From Paractinoplanes polyasparticus (lineage in GTDB: Bacteria > Actinomycetota > Actinomycetes > Mycobacteriales > Micromonosporaceae): DNA of 64,000 nucleotides. The DNA is taken from contig NZ_JAHWFK010000061.1 in assembly GCF_019710575.1 (NCBI RefSeq), positions 27,987-91,986 on the forward strand. Reading direction: 5' to 3'. Under the pieces are notes generated by a model. That model worked only from the letters and a program-made list of their open reading frames with translations. It did not search any database and was not told where the DNA came from. How positions within the stretch are numbered: position 1 is the first letter of the stretch; each line of letters begins with the position of its first letter. The position numbers and the translations under genes were made by a program. Of this stretch, positions 18,822 to 26,753 are shown piece after piece.

Positions 18822-19526
18822 ATGGAGACCGCAGGGGCGCTGCTGGCGGCGGGCAGTGAGGCGATGCTCGAGGCGGCCTTCCGCACCGGTGACTTCCTGC
18901 CGGCGTGGCAGATGCTCGAGGGCGCCCGCCGGCGGGCCTGCGACGACGGTCAGCCGGTGGAGGAGGCAGCCGCGCTGACCCGGCTGGGCATGCTGGCCCA
19001 CTTCGCCGCGATCGGTGGCGACCTGACCCGCGCCGACTGGTCGACCGAGGAGCAGCTGTTCACCGCGGCGCTGCGCATCCAGCGCGAGGTCGGCGATCCG
19101 GCCGGCGCCGCGGAGTCGCTGTTCGGCCTCGGCCTGGTGCACCAGGTGCTGCGCGGCGACTGGGCGACCGCGATGCCGTATTACACCGAGGCGCTGGCGC
19201 TGGCCGAGAGCTACGCCGACGAGATGGTGCGTTCCGAGGTGCACCGGCACATCGGCTTCTTCCACGTCTTCGTCGCCGGCGACGCCGATCGCGGGCTGCG
19301 CCACCTGCGCATGTCCCAGGTGTTGCGGGAGCGCTACGGCGATCCGCGCCGGGTCGCCACCGGCACGCTGGCCCTGGGCGAGGCCGAACTGGCCGCCGGC
19401 AACGTACCGGAGGCGTTGCGCCTGTTGCGCGAGGCCGTCCGTCAGGCCCGCAAGGCGGGGCTGACGGGCCAGCGCATCGGCTGGGCCGAGCACGCGCTGG
19501 CGGACGCCGAACGCGCGGCTGCCTGA
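18822..19526 (+). CDS. TPR-like helical repeat protein
   Basis: A 234-residue, almost wholly alpha-helical protein with three or four TPR-like pairs (AGAAESLFGLGLVHQVLRGDWATAM then YYTEALALAESY; LRHLRMSQVLRERYG; ATGTLALGEAELAAGNVPEALRLL then EAVRQARKAG). No signal peptide or enzyme motif. TPR proteins scaffold protein-protein contacts; the partner is unknown. The start is set by the TAACGT box seven bases upstream. It stands alone, between the NAD(P)-binding protein and a lipoprotein operon. Confidence 0.82.
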   Translation: METAGALLAAGSEAMLEAAFRTGDFLPAWQMLEGARRRACDDGQPVEEAAALTRLGMLAHFAAIGGDLTRADWSTEEQLFTAALRIQREVGDPAGAAESLFGLGLVHQVLRGDWATAMPYYTEALALAESYADEMVRSEVHRHIGFFHVFVAGDADRGLRHLRMSQVLRERYGDPRRVATGTLALGEAELAAGNVPEALRLLREAVRQARKAGLTGQRIGWAEHALADAERAAA

Positions 19527-19592
19527 CCCCGTCCGGGGAGCGTCGCCGGCGGATCACGCATGGCCGATCCGAATTTGGGGCATGCTGCGGCG

Positions 19593-19988
19593 ATGATCCG
19601 CTTGCGTTTACTGGGCGGCGTGGCCCTCGTGCTCGTGGCGGCGGGCTGTTCCTCGGTCGGCGACCGTCAGGAGGCCGCTGCTGACGTGGCTGTGCGGCTG
19701 CTGACCGCGGTCGAGGCCGATGACGGCGAGGCGGCGTGCGCGGTTCTCGCGCCGGACACGGTCAAATCGGTCGCCGAGGATGAGCCGTGCCCACAAGCGA
19801 TTCTCGACCAGGATCTGCCCCGGCCGGGCAAGGTGGTCGAGACCTCGGTGTACGGGCAGTGGGCGCAGGTCAAGCTCGACGACGACACCGTCTTCCTGGG
19901 CGCATTCCCGGGTGGCTGGCGAGTGGTCGCCGCCGGGTGCACACCGCAGGGCAGCCGCCCCTACCAGTGCGCGGTGGAGGGGGATTGA
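19593..19988 (+). CDS. Small lipoprotein
   Basis: A 131-residue protein with a lipoprotein signal peptide (MIRLRLLGGVALVLVAAGCSS, lipobox VAAGC). The mature domain has cysteines in AACAVLAP, EPCPQAI and AAGCTP/YQCAVE, and resembles small actinobacterial lipoproteins with an NTF2-like fold (helix with ADVAVRLLTAVEADDGEAAC, then strands VVETSVYGQWAQVKLDDDTVFLG and GWRVVAAGC). No ligand is known. The ATG at 19593 is chosen because it places the lipobox correctly; an in-frame ATG at 19560 would add twelve non-hydrophobic residues. It starts a tight three-gene run with the 27-residue peptide and the DUF6766 protein. Confidence 0.8.
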   Translation: MIRLRLLGGVALVLVAAGCSSVGDRQEAAADVAVRLLTAVEADDGEAACAVLAPDTVKSVAEDEPCPQAILDQDLPRPGKVVETSVYGQWAQVKLDDDTVFLGAFPGGWRVVAAGCTPQGSRPYQCAVEGD

Positions 19989-19989
19989 G

Positions 19990-20073
19990 ATGCGGGCGCT
20001 CTTCGTGCTGCTGCTGATCGTGGTCGTCGCCGGGCTGGTGTATGTCACGACGCTGGGGGTGCTGCACCGGTGA
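19990..20073 (+). CDS. 27-residue single-pass membrane peptide
   Basis: MRALFVLLLIVVVAGLVYV begins a 27-residue frame that is one hydrophobic helix ending TLGVLHR. The ATG is one base after the lipoprotein TGA and the stop overlaps the GTG of the next gene (GTGA), a spacing that argues it is translated. A stop-start overlap on both sides is hard to explain by chance. Function unknown; it may assist the membrane protein encoded next. Confidence 0.6.
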   Translation: MRALFVLLLIVVVAGLVYVTTLGVLHR

Positions 20074-20744
20074 AGAAGTTTCTGCGGCACAACGCGATCG
20101 GCCTCGTCTTCGGCGGGCTCTTCCTCGTCGTGCTGGTGGGTCAGGCGTTCGCCGGTCTGGCCTTCTTCAACGAGGGGCAGCGGGCGGTCGGCCTGCCGGA
20201 CGTGTCGTTCTGGCGCTACGTGACCTCGGCCAGCTTCGGCGTCGACGTGGCCGAGAACTGGCAGTCCGAGTACCTGCAGTTCTTCCTCTTCATCCTGCTG
20301 ACCGTGTGGCTGCTGCAGAAGGGCTCCCCGGAGTCGAAGTCGCTCGACAAGCCGGGCCGCGAGACCGACGAGGAGCAGAAGATCGGCCCGTACGCCGACG
20401 AGAACTCGCCGAAGTGGGCCCGGACGGGCGGCTGGCGCACCCGGATCTTCTCCAACTCGCTGGGTCTGGTCATGGGGCTGATCTTCCTCGGTTCCTGGGT
20501 GGCCCAGTCGGTTGCCGGAGTCGCGGCCTTCAACGAGGAGCAGCTCAGCGAGCGGCAGGATCCGGTCTCCTGGGGGCAGTACGTGCTCGGAGCCGACTTC
20601 TGGAACCGAACCCTGCAGAACTGGCAGTCGGAGCTGCTCGCGGTCGCGTCCATGGCGATCCTGGCCATCTATCTGCGGCAGCGGGGATCGTCGCAGTCCA
20701 AGCCGGTCGGCGCGCCGCACGAGGCGACGGGCGTCGAGGGGTAG
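20070..20744 (+). CDS. DUF6766 family membrane protein
   Basis: A 224-residue membrane protein recognised as DUF6766 from its repeated pattern. The two halves are duplicates: each starts with a helix (HNAIGLVFGGLFLVVLVGQ; SNSLGLVMGLIFLGSWVAQ), then AG..FNE, a W..YV segment and a NWQSE helix pair (NWQSEYLQFFLFILLTVWLLQ; NWQSELLAVASMAILAIYLRQ). Four membrane helices are predicted, with a charged cytoplasmic loop (ESKSLDKPGRETDEEQKIGP) between halves. No biochemical role is known. The GTG start overlaps the small peptide's stop by four bases. Confidence 0.85.
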   Translation: MKKFLRHNAIGLVFGGLFLVVLVGQAFAGLAFFNEGQRAVGLPDVSFWRYVTSASFGVDVAENWQSEYLQFFLFILLTVWLLQKGSPESKSLDKPGRETDEEQKIGPYADENSPKWARTGGWRTRIFSNSLGLVMGLIFLGSWVAQSVAGVAAFNEEQLSERQDPVSWGQYVLGADFWNRTLQNWQSELLAVASMAILAIYLRQRGSSQSKPVGAPHEATGVEG

Positions 20745-20847
20745 GGCTGTCCAGCCTCAGTCGGATTGCCGACGGATCGATCGTGATCAGTGCGGTCCGG
20801 TCGTTAATTTGACGGTCACCGAGCACTGCTGGTCACAGGGGGCGGCC

Positions 20848-22269
20848 TTGACCGAGCATCCCGACGCATACCCCTCTTTCCACCGTGTGGTCGGGATCGA
20901 CCTCGGCACCAGTTCGTGTGCGGTCTCGGTCTGGGACGGCGCCAAGCCGTTCGTCATCCGTGGCCCCAGCGGCGCGACCACCATGCCCGCCTCGGTCGGC
21001 CAGGACAGAAACGGCCAGGTGGTGGCCGGGGCGCCCCCCGCCGGCGACCCCGAGAACGTGATCGCCGGCATCAAGCGCCGGCTCGGCAGCGGCGACCGGG
21101 TCCGGTTCCGCGGCCGGACCTACCTGCCCCGCGACATCTGCGCCTACCTGCTGATCGAGCTCAAGCGCCAGGCCGAGGCGTTCGTCGGCGAGCCCATCCA
21201 CGACGCGGTGATCACCGTCTCGGCCGTGGCCGGCGAGGCACAGCGGCGGGCCCTGCGCGAGGCGGCGGGGCTGGCTCAGCTCAACGTGCGCCGGCTGGTC
21301 GAGGACCCGGTGGCCGCGGCGATGGCGCTCGGCGTGGACGCCCGGCCCGGCACGTACGCGATCTATGACCTCGGGGGCGGCACGTTCGACGCCTCGGTCG
21401 TGCGGGTCGGGGAGGACACGGTCGACGTCCTCGGCACGGCCGGCGACCAGCTGCTCGGCGGGGACGACTTCGACGAGCTGATCGTCGGCCACGTGCTGCG
21501 CCAGATCCGTGAACGGCATCACATCGATCTCCGCCAGGACCCGGCCATCCGGCAGCGGGTGCGGTGGGAGGCCGAGATACGCAAGCGTGAGCTCTCGGAG
21601 GCCGACACCACGACGCTCGAACTGCCGGCGCTGACGGCCACGGTGAGCGCGAGCGTGCCGCTCAGCCGGCGGGCCCTCGAGGCGATGATCGAGCCGGACG
21701 TGCAGCGCTCGCTCGACCTGCTCAGCGAGGCCATCGCGGCGGCCCGCACGGTGCACGGCGTGGGCTGGGGCGACATCGACCAGGTGGTGCTGGCCGGCGG
21801 CTCGACCCGGATCCCGGCCATCCGCGAGCGGCTGGCGGCCTATCTCGGCTGGGGCGCGGCCCGGATCCGCACCGACCTCGACCCGGACGAGATGGTGGCC
21901 CGCGGCGCCGGGCTGGTGGCGCGCGACTACGAGCCGGCCTCGCTGTTCGAGGGCTCGCCGGTCGGGCTGCTGAGCGCCAGCCTGCGGTTGCGGTCCGAGA
22001 TGGCGGTGCCCGAGGTCGGACCCGACGCCGACGAGCCGGTAGAGACGCCGGACCCGCCCGGACCGGCCGGGCCGCCCGCCGAGACCCCGGCCGACTTCCG
22101 CCGGGTGGCCGAGGCGACGTACATGGTTCTTCTGCAGGACGTCGAGCTCGACGGGCTGGCCGGGGCATACGGGGCTTTCATCACGGCCGTGCAGGCGGGT
22201 GCCCCGGACGCCCGCCTGGCCGAGTTGGGGCAGGCGCTGACCGCCGAGTACGAGCGGCACTGCGGATAA
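20848..22269 (+). CDS. Hsp70-like ATPase lacking the substrate-binding domain
   Basis: A 473-residue DnaK-like protein. The actin-fold ATPase is complete: phosphate 1 VVGIDLGTSSCAVSVW, phosphate 2 YAIYDLGGGTFDASVV, connect and adenosine motif VVLAGGSTRIPAIRERL. After it (from about residue 365) the usual beta-sandwich peptide-binding domain is missing; instead there is an acidic Pro-rich linker and a 60-residue helical tail. So it is not the housekeeping chaperone but one of the actinobacterial Hsp70 relatives thought to act as ATP-driven switches. The TTG start is chosen because AGGGGG lies five bases upstream; the nearest alternatives are a GTG within VVGID. The next gene's -10 box overlaps its stop. 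Confidence 0.85.
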   Translation: MTEHPDAYPSFHRVVGIDLGTSSCAVSVWDGAKPFVIRGPSGATTMPASVGQDRNGQVVAGAPPAGDPENVIAGIKRRLGSGDRVRFRGRTYLPRDICAYLLIELKRQAEAFVGEPIHDAVITVSAVAGEAQRRALREAAGLAQLNVRRLVEDPVAAAMALGVDARPGTYAIYDLGGGTFDASVVRVGEDTVDVLGTAGDQLLGGDDFDELIVGHVLRQIRERHHIDLRQDPAIRQRVRWEAEIRKRELSEADTTTLELPALTATVSASVPLSRRALEAMIEPDVQRSLDLLSEAIAAARTVHGVGWGDIDQVVLAGGSTRIPAIRERLAAYLGWGAARIRTDLDPDEMVARGAGLVARDYEPASLFEGSPVGLLSASLRLRSEMAVPEVGPDADEPVETPDPPGPAGPPAETPADFRRVAEATYMVLLQDVELDGLAGAYGAFITAVQAGAPDARLAELGQALTAEYERHCG

Positions 22270-22272
22270 TCT
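22267..22272 (+). promoter_or_regulatory. -10 box of probable leaderless promoter
   Basis: TAATCT overlaps the Hsp70-like stop codon and sits six bases before the ATG at 22279, with no Shine-Dalgarno between. Confidence 0.5.
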
Positions 22273-22278
22273 GGCCCG

Positions 22279-23184
22279 ATGCTGATCAGTTGCGGCGCGC
22301 CCGTGGCCGGGGCGTGGGCCGACCCGGAGTCGCTGGGCGCCTTCGCGCAGCGGGCCGAGCAACTCGGCTATCACGGGCTCTGGTCGTTCCAGCGGCTGCT
22401 GGCCGGCGCCGATCAGCAGCTGCCGCCGGTCTACCGCAGTGTGCTCGACCCGCTGATCGCGCTGACCTTCGCCGCCGCGCGCACCAGCCGGGTCCGGCTC
22501 GGCGTCGCGGTGATCAACATTCCGTACGTCTCGCCGGCGTACCTGGCCAAGCAGGCCGCCACCCTCGACGTGCTGTCGGGTGGCCGCCTCGACCTCGGGC
22601 TCGGCACCGGCTGGTCGGCGCCCGAGTTCGTCGCCACCGGCTCCGACCCGCACCCTCGCGGACGCCGGCTCGGCGAATACCTCGAGGTGTTGCGCACGCT
22701 TTGGAACGACCCGGTGGCCTCGTTCGAGGGAGAGCTCTACCGCGTGCCGCCGAGCACGATGGCGCCGCCGCCGGTGCAGCCGGGCGGCCCGCCCGTGCTG
22801 CTCGGCGGCACGGCTGACGTCGCGCTGCGCCGGGCCGGGCGGCTGGGCGCGGGCTGGGTGAGCAGCAGCCGGCTCACCTTCGACGAGATCGCGCGGGGCG
22901 CCCAGATCGTGCGGCGGGCGGCCGAGGAAGCCGGCCGGGACCCGGATGCCGTGCGCATCGTGGTCCGAGGCGTCGTGCGGCCCGGCCGGCGGGACGACGC
23001 GGTGCCGCTCACCGGCGACTGGGCCCAGATCCGCGCCGGCGCCCAGCTGTACGCCGAAGCGGGCGTGACCGAGCTTTTCTACGACCTCAACTGGGACCCG
23101 TTGATCGGGAGCCCCGGGGCGGACCGCCGGGTGGCTCGCGAGCGCGCCGAGGAGATCCTCATCGCGCTCGCCCCGTCGGGCTAA
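22279..23184 (+). CDS. LLM-class (probably F420-dependent) oxidoreductase
   Basis: A 301-residue luciferase-like TIM-barrel protein. Family signatures are the N-terminal AQRAEQLGYHGLW, the IALTFAAARTSRVRLGVAV strand-helix, the SGGRLDLGLGTGWSAPEF motif, GRRLGEYLEVLRTLWNDP and the flavin/F420-pocket GGPPVLLGGTADVALRRAGRLGAGW. In actinomycetes most such proteins use coenzyme F420 rather than FMN, but that cannot be proved here and the substrate is unknown. TAATCT six bases before the ATG indicates its own leaderless promoter. It is followed by a long intergenic region. Confidence 0.88.
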   Translation: MLISCGAPVAGAWADPESLGAFAQRAEQLGYHGLWSFQRLLAGADQQLPPVYRSVLDPLIALTFAAARTSRVRLGVAVINIPYVSPAYLAKQAATLDVLSGGRLDLGLGTGWSAPEFVATGSDPHPRGRRLGEYLEVLRTLWNDPVASFEGELYRVPPSTMAPPPVQPGGPPVLLGGTADVALRRAGRLGAGWVSSSRLTFDEIARGAQIVRRAAEEAGRDPDAVRIVVRGVVRPGRRDDAVPLTGDWAQIRAGAQLYAEAGVTELFYDLNWDPLIGSPGADRRVARERAEEILIALAPSG

Positions 23185-23794
23185 GACCGACTTCGAAGTC
23201 CGGAAAGGGCCGCGAATGGCACCCCGATTCGTTATCGGAATGGCCGCTGTCTCCGTATGACGACCTTTCCCGGGTCTACGCCGCGTAGCCCGGGCGACAC
23301 GCCGAGACAGCGCCGACCACCACGGAACCGCGTTCCGAAGGGCGGGATGGCCGTCGATACGACCCCGTGATGGCGTAGCCACCGAAGATCTTGCGCCATC
23401 GGGCGATCCTCGCCGTAGGAAACCACGGCCACTCGCCTCCAAGATCGACACCCTCAGGAAACGGGCTCGAAACAGCGGGCGGCCCGGCGGCGAGGATGAC
23501 TTCGATAACTTTGCGCAACAGTACGATTGCCCTCTGACTTTCCATAACGGACATTGGGGGCCAAGTTGATCACCGTTACGGGTGTTTTATCCGAGGGAGT
23601 GGTGCTTCGCACTCTCCGGCATCGAGGCCGGTTGTGACGTCCGTCATCCCCCGCTTTCAGCGGGCTGTTATTCATTCGATGCGTCAACTCATTTCCTACG
23701 ACCGAGATCCGGGCTACCTTTCCCAGCGCAGCATCCGAATACCTCTCACGCACGACGCATGTGAGGTGTGTCGTCCGATGGAGGTGACCGACGC
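23185..23794 (+). other. 610-base intergenic region before the peptide ABC operon
   Basis: No convincing gene. GC content is visibly lower than the flanks. It holds an inverted repeat (23269-23294, CCCGGG(T)CTACG arms around CCG) that could terminate the oxidoreductase mRNA, a TAACGG/CCGTTA pair (23545-23578), and three small hairpins near 23605-23665 (GAGTGGTGCTTCGCACTC, CCGGCATCGAGGCCGG, CCCGCTTTCAGCGGG). The last three sit in what is probably the 5' leader of the ABC operon. A 92-codon frame on the minus strand (23276-23554) has mixed third-position bases and is not accepted. Confidence 0.6.
23780..23787 (+). promoter_or_regulatory. Perfect Shine-Dalgarno fixing a TTG start
   Basis: GGAGGTGA, fully complementary to the 16S rRNA tail, seven bases before a TTG at 23795. 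It favours the TTG over an in-frame GTG at 23768 that has no usable site. Confidence 0.75.
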
Positions 23795-24820
23795 TTGGAA
23801 CCGCTGATCGAAGAGGCCGAGCTCTCCCGCAAGGGTGCGCCGACCGACCCGATTGGAGCGCCGACCGGCGAGTCCGTGAAGAAGGTGGACACCCGGCGGA
23901 AGTCGCCGACCCAGATCGCCCTCGCGCGCCTGCGCAAGGACAAGGTCGCGGTGATCTGCGGAAGCATCTTCCTCTTCTTCGTGCTGATCGCGATCTTCGC
24001 GCCGCTGCTGGCCAAGCTCGAGGGTCAAGACCCGACGACGCTCAACCAGAACCTGATCGACCAGTACGGCTTCCCGACCGTGGCGCCGAACGGCGAGCAC
24101 TGGTTCGGCGTCGAGCCGCGACTGGGCCGTGACCTGTTCGCACGCTGGGTCTACGGCGCCCGCCCGTCCCTGATCGTCGCCGGCTCGGTCACCGTGATCA
24201 CCACGATCATCGGCGTGATCGTCGGCCTCGTCGCCGGGTTCCTGGGCGGCTGGATCGACCGGATCCTGTCCTGGTTCATCGACTTCGTCCTGAGCCTGCC
24301 CTACCTGCTGTTCGCCATCGCCGTTCCGGCCGCGCTGCTGGCCGTGTTCGTCGGCAACACAGAGAACGCGGGCAACGACGAGGTCGCCCAGGTGCGCTTC
24401 TACTCACTCATCATCGTGCTCTCCTTCTTCGGCTGGGCCAGCCTCGCGCGACTGATCCGCGGCGAGGTGCTCGGCCTGCGCGAGCGGGAGTTCATCGCGG
24501 CGGCCAAGGTGCTGGGCGTGCCGACCCGCAAGGTGCTCTTCAAGGAGCTCCTGCCCAACCTGGTGGCGCCCATCGTCATCTCGGTCTCGATGGCGCTACC
24601 GGCCTACATCGTCACCGAGGCGGGCCTGACCTACCTCGGCGTCGGGCTCACCGAGCCCACGCCGTCCTGGGGCCTGACCATCGCCGCCGCCCAGAACTGG
24701 TACCGGGCCGATCCGCTCTACCTGTGGATCCCGGTGGCCGCCATCACGATCCTCGTGCTCGCGCTGAGCCTGCTCGGCGACTCGATTCGTGACGCATTCG
24801 ATCCCCGCACCCGACGGTGA
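23795..24820 (+). CDS. Oligopeptide/dipeptide ABC transporter permease (DppC-like)
   Basis: A 341-residue inner-membrane permease. After a charged N-terminal segment there is an OppC_N-type helix (VICGSIFLFFVLIAIFAPLLA), a periplasmic loop with HWFGVEPRLGRDLFARWVYGAR, and the BPD_transp_1 core of about five helices (GSVTVITTIIGVIVGLVAGFL, IDFVLSLPYLLFAIAVPAALL). The EAA loop that touches the ATPase is EFIAAAKVLGVPTRKVLFKELLPN. The TTG start is fixed by the GGAGGTGA site. It is the first gene of the operon, ahead of its binding protein, an unusual order. Confidence 0.92.
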   Translation: MEPLIEEAELSRKGAPTDPIGAPTGESVKKVDTRRKSPTQIALARLRKDKVAVICGSIFLFFVLIAIFAPLLAKLEGQDPTTLNQNLIDQYGFPTVAPNGEHWFGVEPRLGRDLFARWVYGARPSLIVAGSVTVITTIIGVIVGLVAGFLGGWIDRILSWFIDFVLSLPYLLFAIAVPAALLAVFVGNTENAGNDEVAQVRFYSLIIVLSFFGWASLARLIRGEVLGLREREFIAAAKVLGVPTRKVLFKELLPNLVAPIVISVSMALPAYIVTEAGLTYLGVGLTEPTPSWGLTIAAAQNWYRADPLYLWIPVAAITILVLALSLLGDSIRDAFDPRTRR

Positions 24821-24849
24821 CGGTGACGCCCAGTATGAGAAGAGGAGAA

Positions 24850-26592
24850 ATGGCAAGGCGATTTAACGTTGCCATTGCGGCCACCGCCGCCGTGGCGCTA
24901 GGTGTGGCCGGCTGCAGCAGCCCGTCGTCGAACAACGACACCCAGGGCGGCGGCGACAGCAACAAGATCACGACCCAGGTCACCGCGACCGACCCCAACG
25001 CCAAGGGGCCGGCCAAGGAGATCGAGGGCGCTCGCCCGGGCGGTGTCCTCAACGTCGTGGCTCAGACGACGCCGAACACGCTCGACCCGACGGACATCTA
25101 CTACGTCGACTCGAACGAGATCGGCAAGACGCTGTTCCGTACGCCGACCCAGTTCGACATCCGCGACGGCAAGGCTGTTCTCGTCCCGGACCTCACCGAC
25201 CTGGGCACCCCGTCGGCCGACAAGCTGACGTGGACCTTCAAGATGCAGCCGAACATCAAGTACGAGGACGGCACCCCGGTCAAGGTCGAGGACCTCGCGT
25301 ACGCGATCAAGCGGTCGTTCGCCCACGACATCTACGTCAACGGCCCGACGTACCAGCTGCAGTACTTCAAGGACGGCGACAAGTACAAGGGCCCCTACAA
25401 GGACGGCGACAACTACGCCGGCGTGGAGACCCAGGGCACCGACACCCTGATCATCCACCTGGCCAAGCAGTTCTCCGACCTGCCGTTCTACATGACCTTC
25501 CCGATGTTCACTCCGATCCCCAAGGAGAAGGACACCCGGCAGGACTACAAGAACAAGCCCCTGGCGACCGGCCCCTACAAGTTCAAGAGCTACCAGGCCG
25601 GCACGTCGCTGGAGCTCGAGAAGAACACCAACTGGGACCCGAACACCGACCCGGTGCGCCACCAGTACCTGGACGGCTTCAAGTTCCAGTGGGGCGGCGA
25701 CGCCATCAAGTCGCAGCAGGCCGTGCTCAACAGCAACGGCCAGGACGCCAACTCGATCAACTACGACGAGCTCGACGCGTCGCTGATCCCGCAGCTCACC
25801 GGCGAGAAGCGTGAGCAGCTGGTCCAGGGCCAGAGCTCCTGCACCATCGTCTGGCAGCTGGACACCCGGAAGATCCCGCTGGAGGTCCGCAAGGCTGTCG
25901 CCAAGGCCTACCCGTACGACCAGCTCTACAAGGCGGCCGGTCTGAACGACTACGTCGCCGAGACGGCCAGCACGGTCATGCCGCCCTCGGTCCAGGGTTA
26001 CGAGAAGTACACCCCGGTCGCCGACCTGGCGGGTTCGGGCGCCGGTGACCCGGCGGCGGCGAAGGCGATGCTGGAGGCGGCCGGCAAGGCCGGCTTCGAG
26101 CTGAGCTACTACTTCGACAACACCAAGCCGCTCACCCAGCAGGTCAGCCAGATCCGGGCCGACGCGCTGACCAAGGCGGGCTTCAAGGTCAAGCCGATCG
26201 GTGTCTCCACCGCCGACCTGCGGACCAAGAAGGGCGACTACGACGCCCCGGTCAACATGGGCCAGAGCCCGGCCGGCTGGTGCTCCGACTGGCCGACCGG
26301 TGGCTCCTGGTTCCCGGTGCTGTTCCAGACGCACAGCATCAGCGACGGCCAGAGCTGGGGCATGCTGAGCGACAAGGCGCTCGACGCCGAGATCGACAGC
26401 ATCGCCAACCTGCCGGCGGAGGAGTCCACCTCGAAGTGGGCCGCGCTCGACAAGAAGATCATGGAGCTGTACGTCGCGCTCCCGACCTACTACGACAAGC
26501 TCGCGGTCGTGAAGGGCACCAACGTCGGCACCACGACCGGTGACCCGACCATGGGTATGCCGCTCTTCGTGAACATGTACCTGAAGAGCTGA
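24850..26592 (+). CDS. ABC transporter substrate-binding lipoprotein, family 5
   Basis: A 580-residue exported solute-binding protein of the SBP_bac_5 (peptide/nickel) family. The signal peptide ends in a lipobox (VALGVAGCSSPSS). The mature protein opens with RPGGVLNVVAQTTPNTLDPTDI, the usual start of the family, followed by EDGTPVKVEDLAYAIKRSF, LATGPYKFKSYQAGTSLELEKN and NMGQSPAGWCSDWPTGGSWF. Ligand most likely short peptides, but the family also binds sugars, nickel and opines. Start chosen at the ATG five bases after AGAGGAG; an ATG 15 bases earlier is possible. A very strong hairpin follows the gene. Confidence 0.93.
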   Translation: MARRFNVAIAATAAVALGVAGCSSPSSNNDTQGGGDSNKITTQVTATDPNAKGPAKEIEGARPGGVLNVVAQTTPNTLDPTDIYYVDSNEIGKTLFRTPTQFDIRDGKAVLVPDLTDLGTPSADKLTWTFKMQPNIKYEDGTPVKVEDLAYAIKRSFAHDIYVNGPTYQLQYFKDGDKYKGPYKDGDNYAGVETQGTDTLIIHLAKQFSDLPFYMTFPMFTPIPKEKDTRQDYKNKPLATGPYKFKSYQAGTSLELEKNTNWDPNTDPVRHQYLDGFKFQWGGDAIKSQQAVLNSNGQDANSINYDELDASLIPQLTGEKREQLVQGQSSCTIVWQLDTRKIPLEVRKAVAKAYPYDQLYKAAGLNDYVAETASTVMPPSVQGYEKYTPVADLAGSGAGDPAAAKAMLEAAGKAGFELSYYFDNTKPLTQQVSQIRADALTKAGFKVKPIGVSTADLRTKKGDYDAPVNMGQSPAGWCSDWPTGGSWFPVLFQTHSISDGQSWGMLSDKALDAEIDSIANLPAEESTSKWAALDKKIMELYVALPTYYDKLAVVKGTNVGTTTGDPTMGMPLFVNMYLKS

Positions 26593-26609
26593 CGCTCCAC
26601 CTGATGTAA

Positions 26610-26655
26610 CCCGGGGTGGTCCGGCCTGCCGCAGCGCAGGCCGGGCCACCCCGGG
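26610..26655 (+). terminator. 20-bp-stem hairpin between binding-protein and permease genes
   Basis: Arms of 20 bases (26610-26629 and 26636-26655) pair throughout with one G-U pair, around a six-base CGCAGC loop. There is no U-tract. Placed 17 bases after the binding-protein stop and about 100 before the next start, it probably stabilises the upstream mRNA and reduces read-through, giving more binding protein than permease. Confidence 0.75.
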
Positions 26656-26753
26656 CGCAAGATAAAGACCTCCGGCGCTCGCGGTCACTCCACGCGCGTC
26701 CGATCGAACCCCGGGAAACCATCCCCGGCGCCGTGATGAAAGAGGAGCAAGCG

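Noticed and set aside
23276..23554. 92-codon minus-strand frame in the intergenic region
   Set aside because: Third codon positions are not GC-biased like real genes here, no family pattern is seen, and it ends in the inverted repeat.
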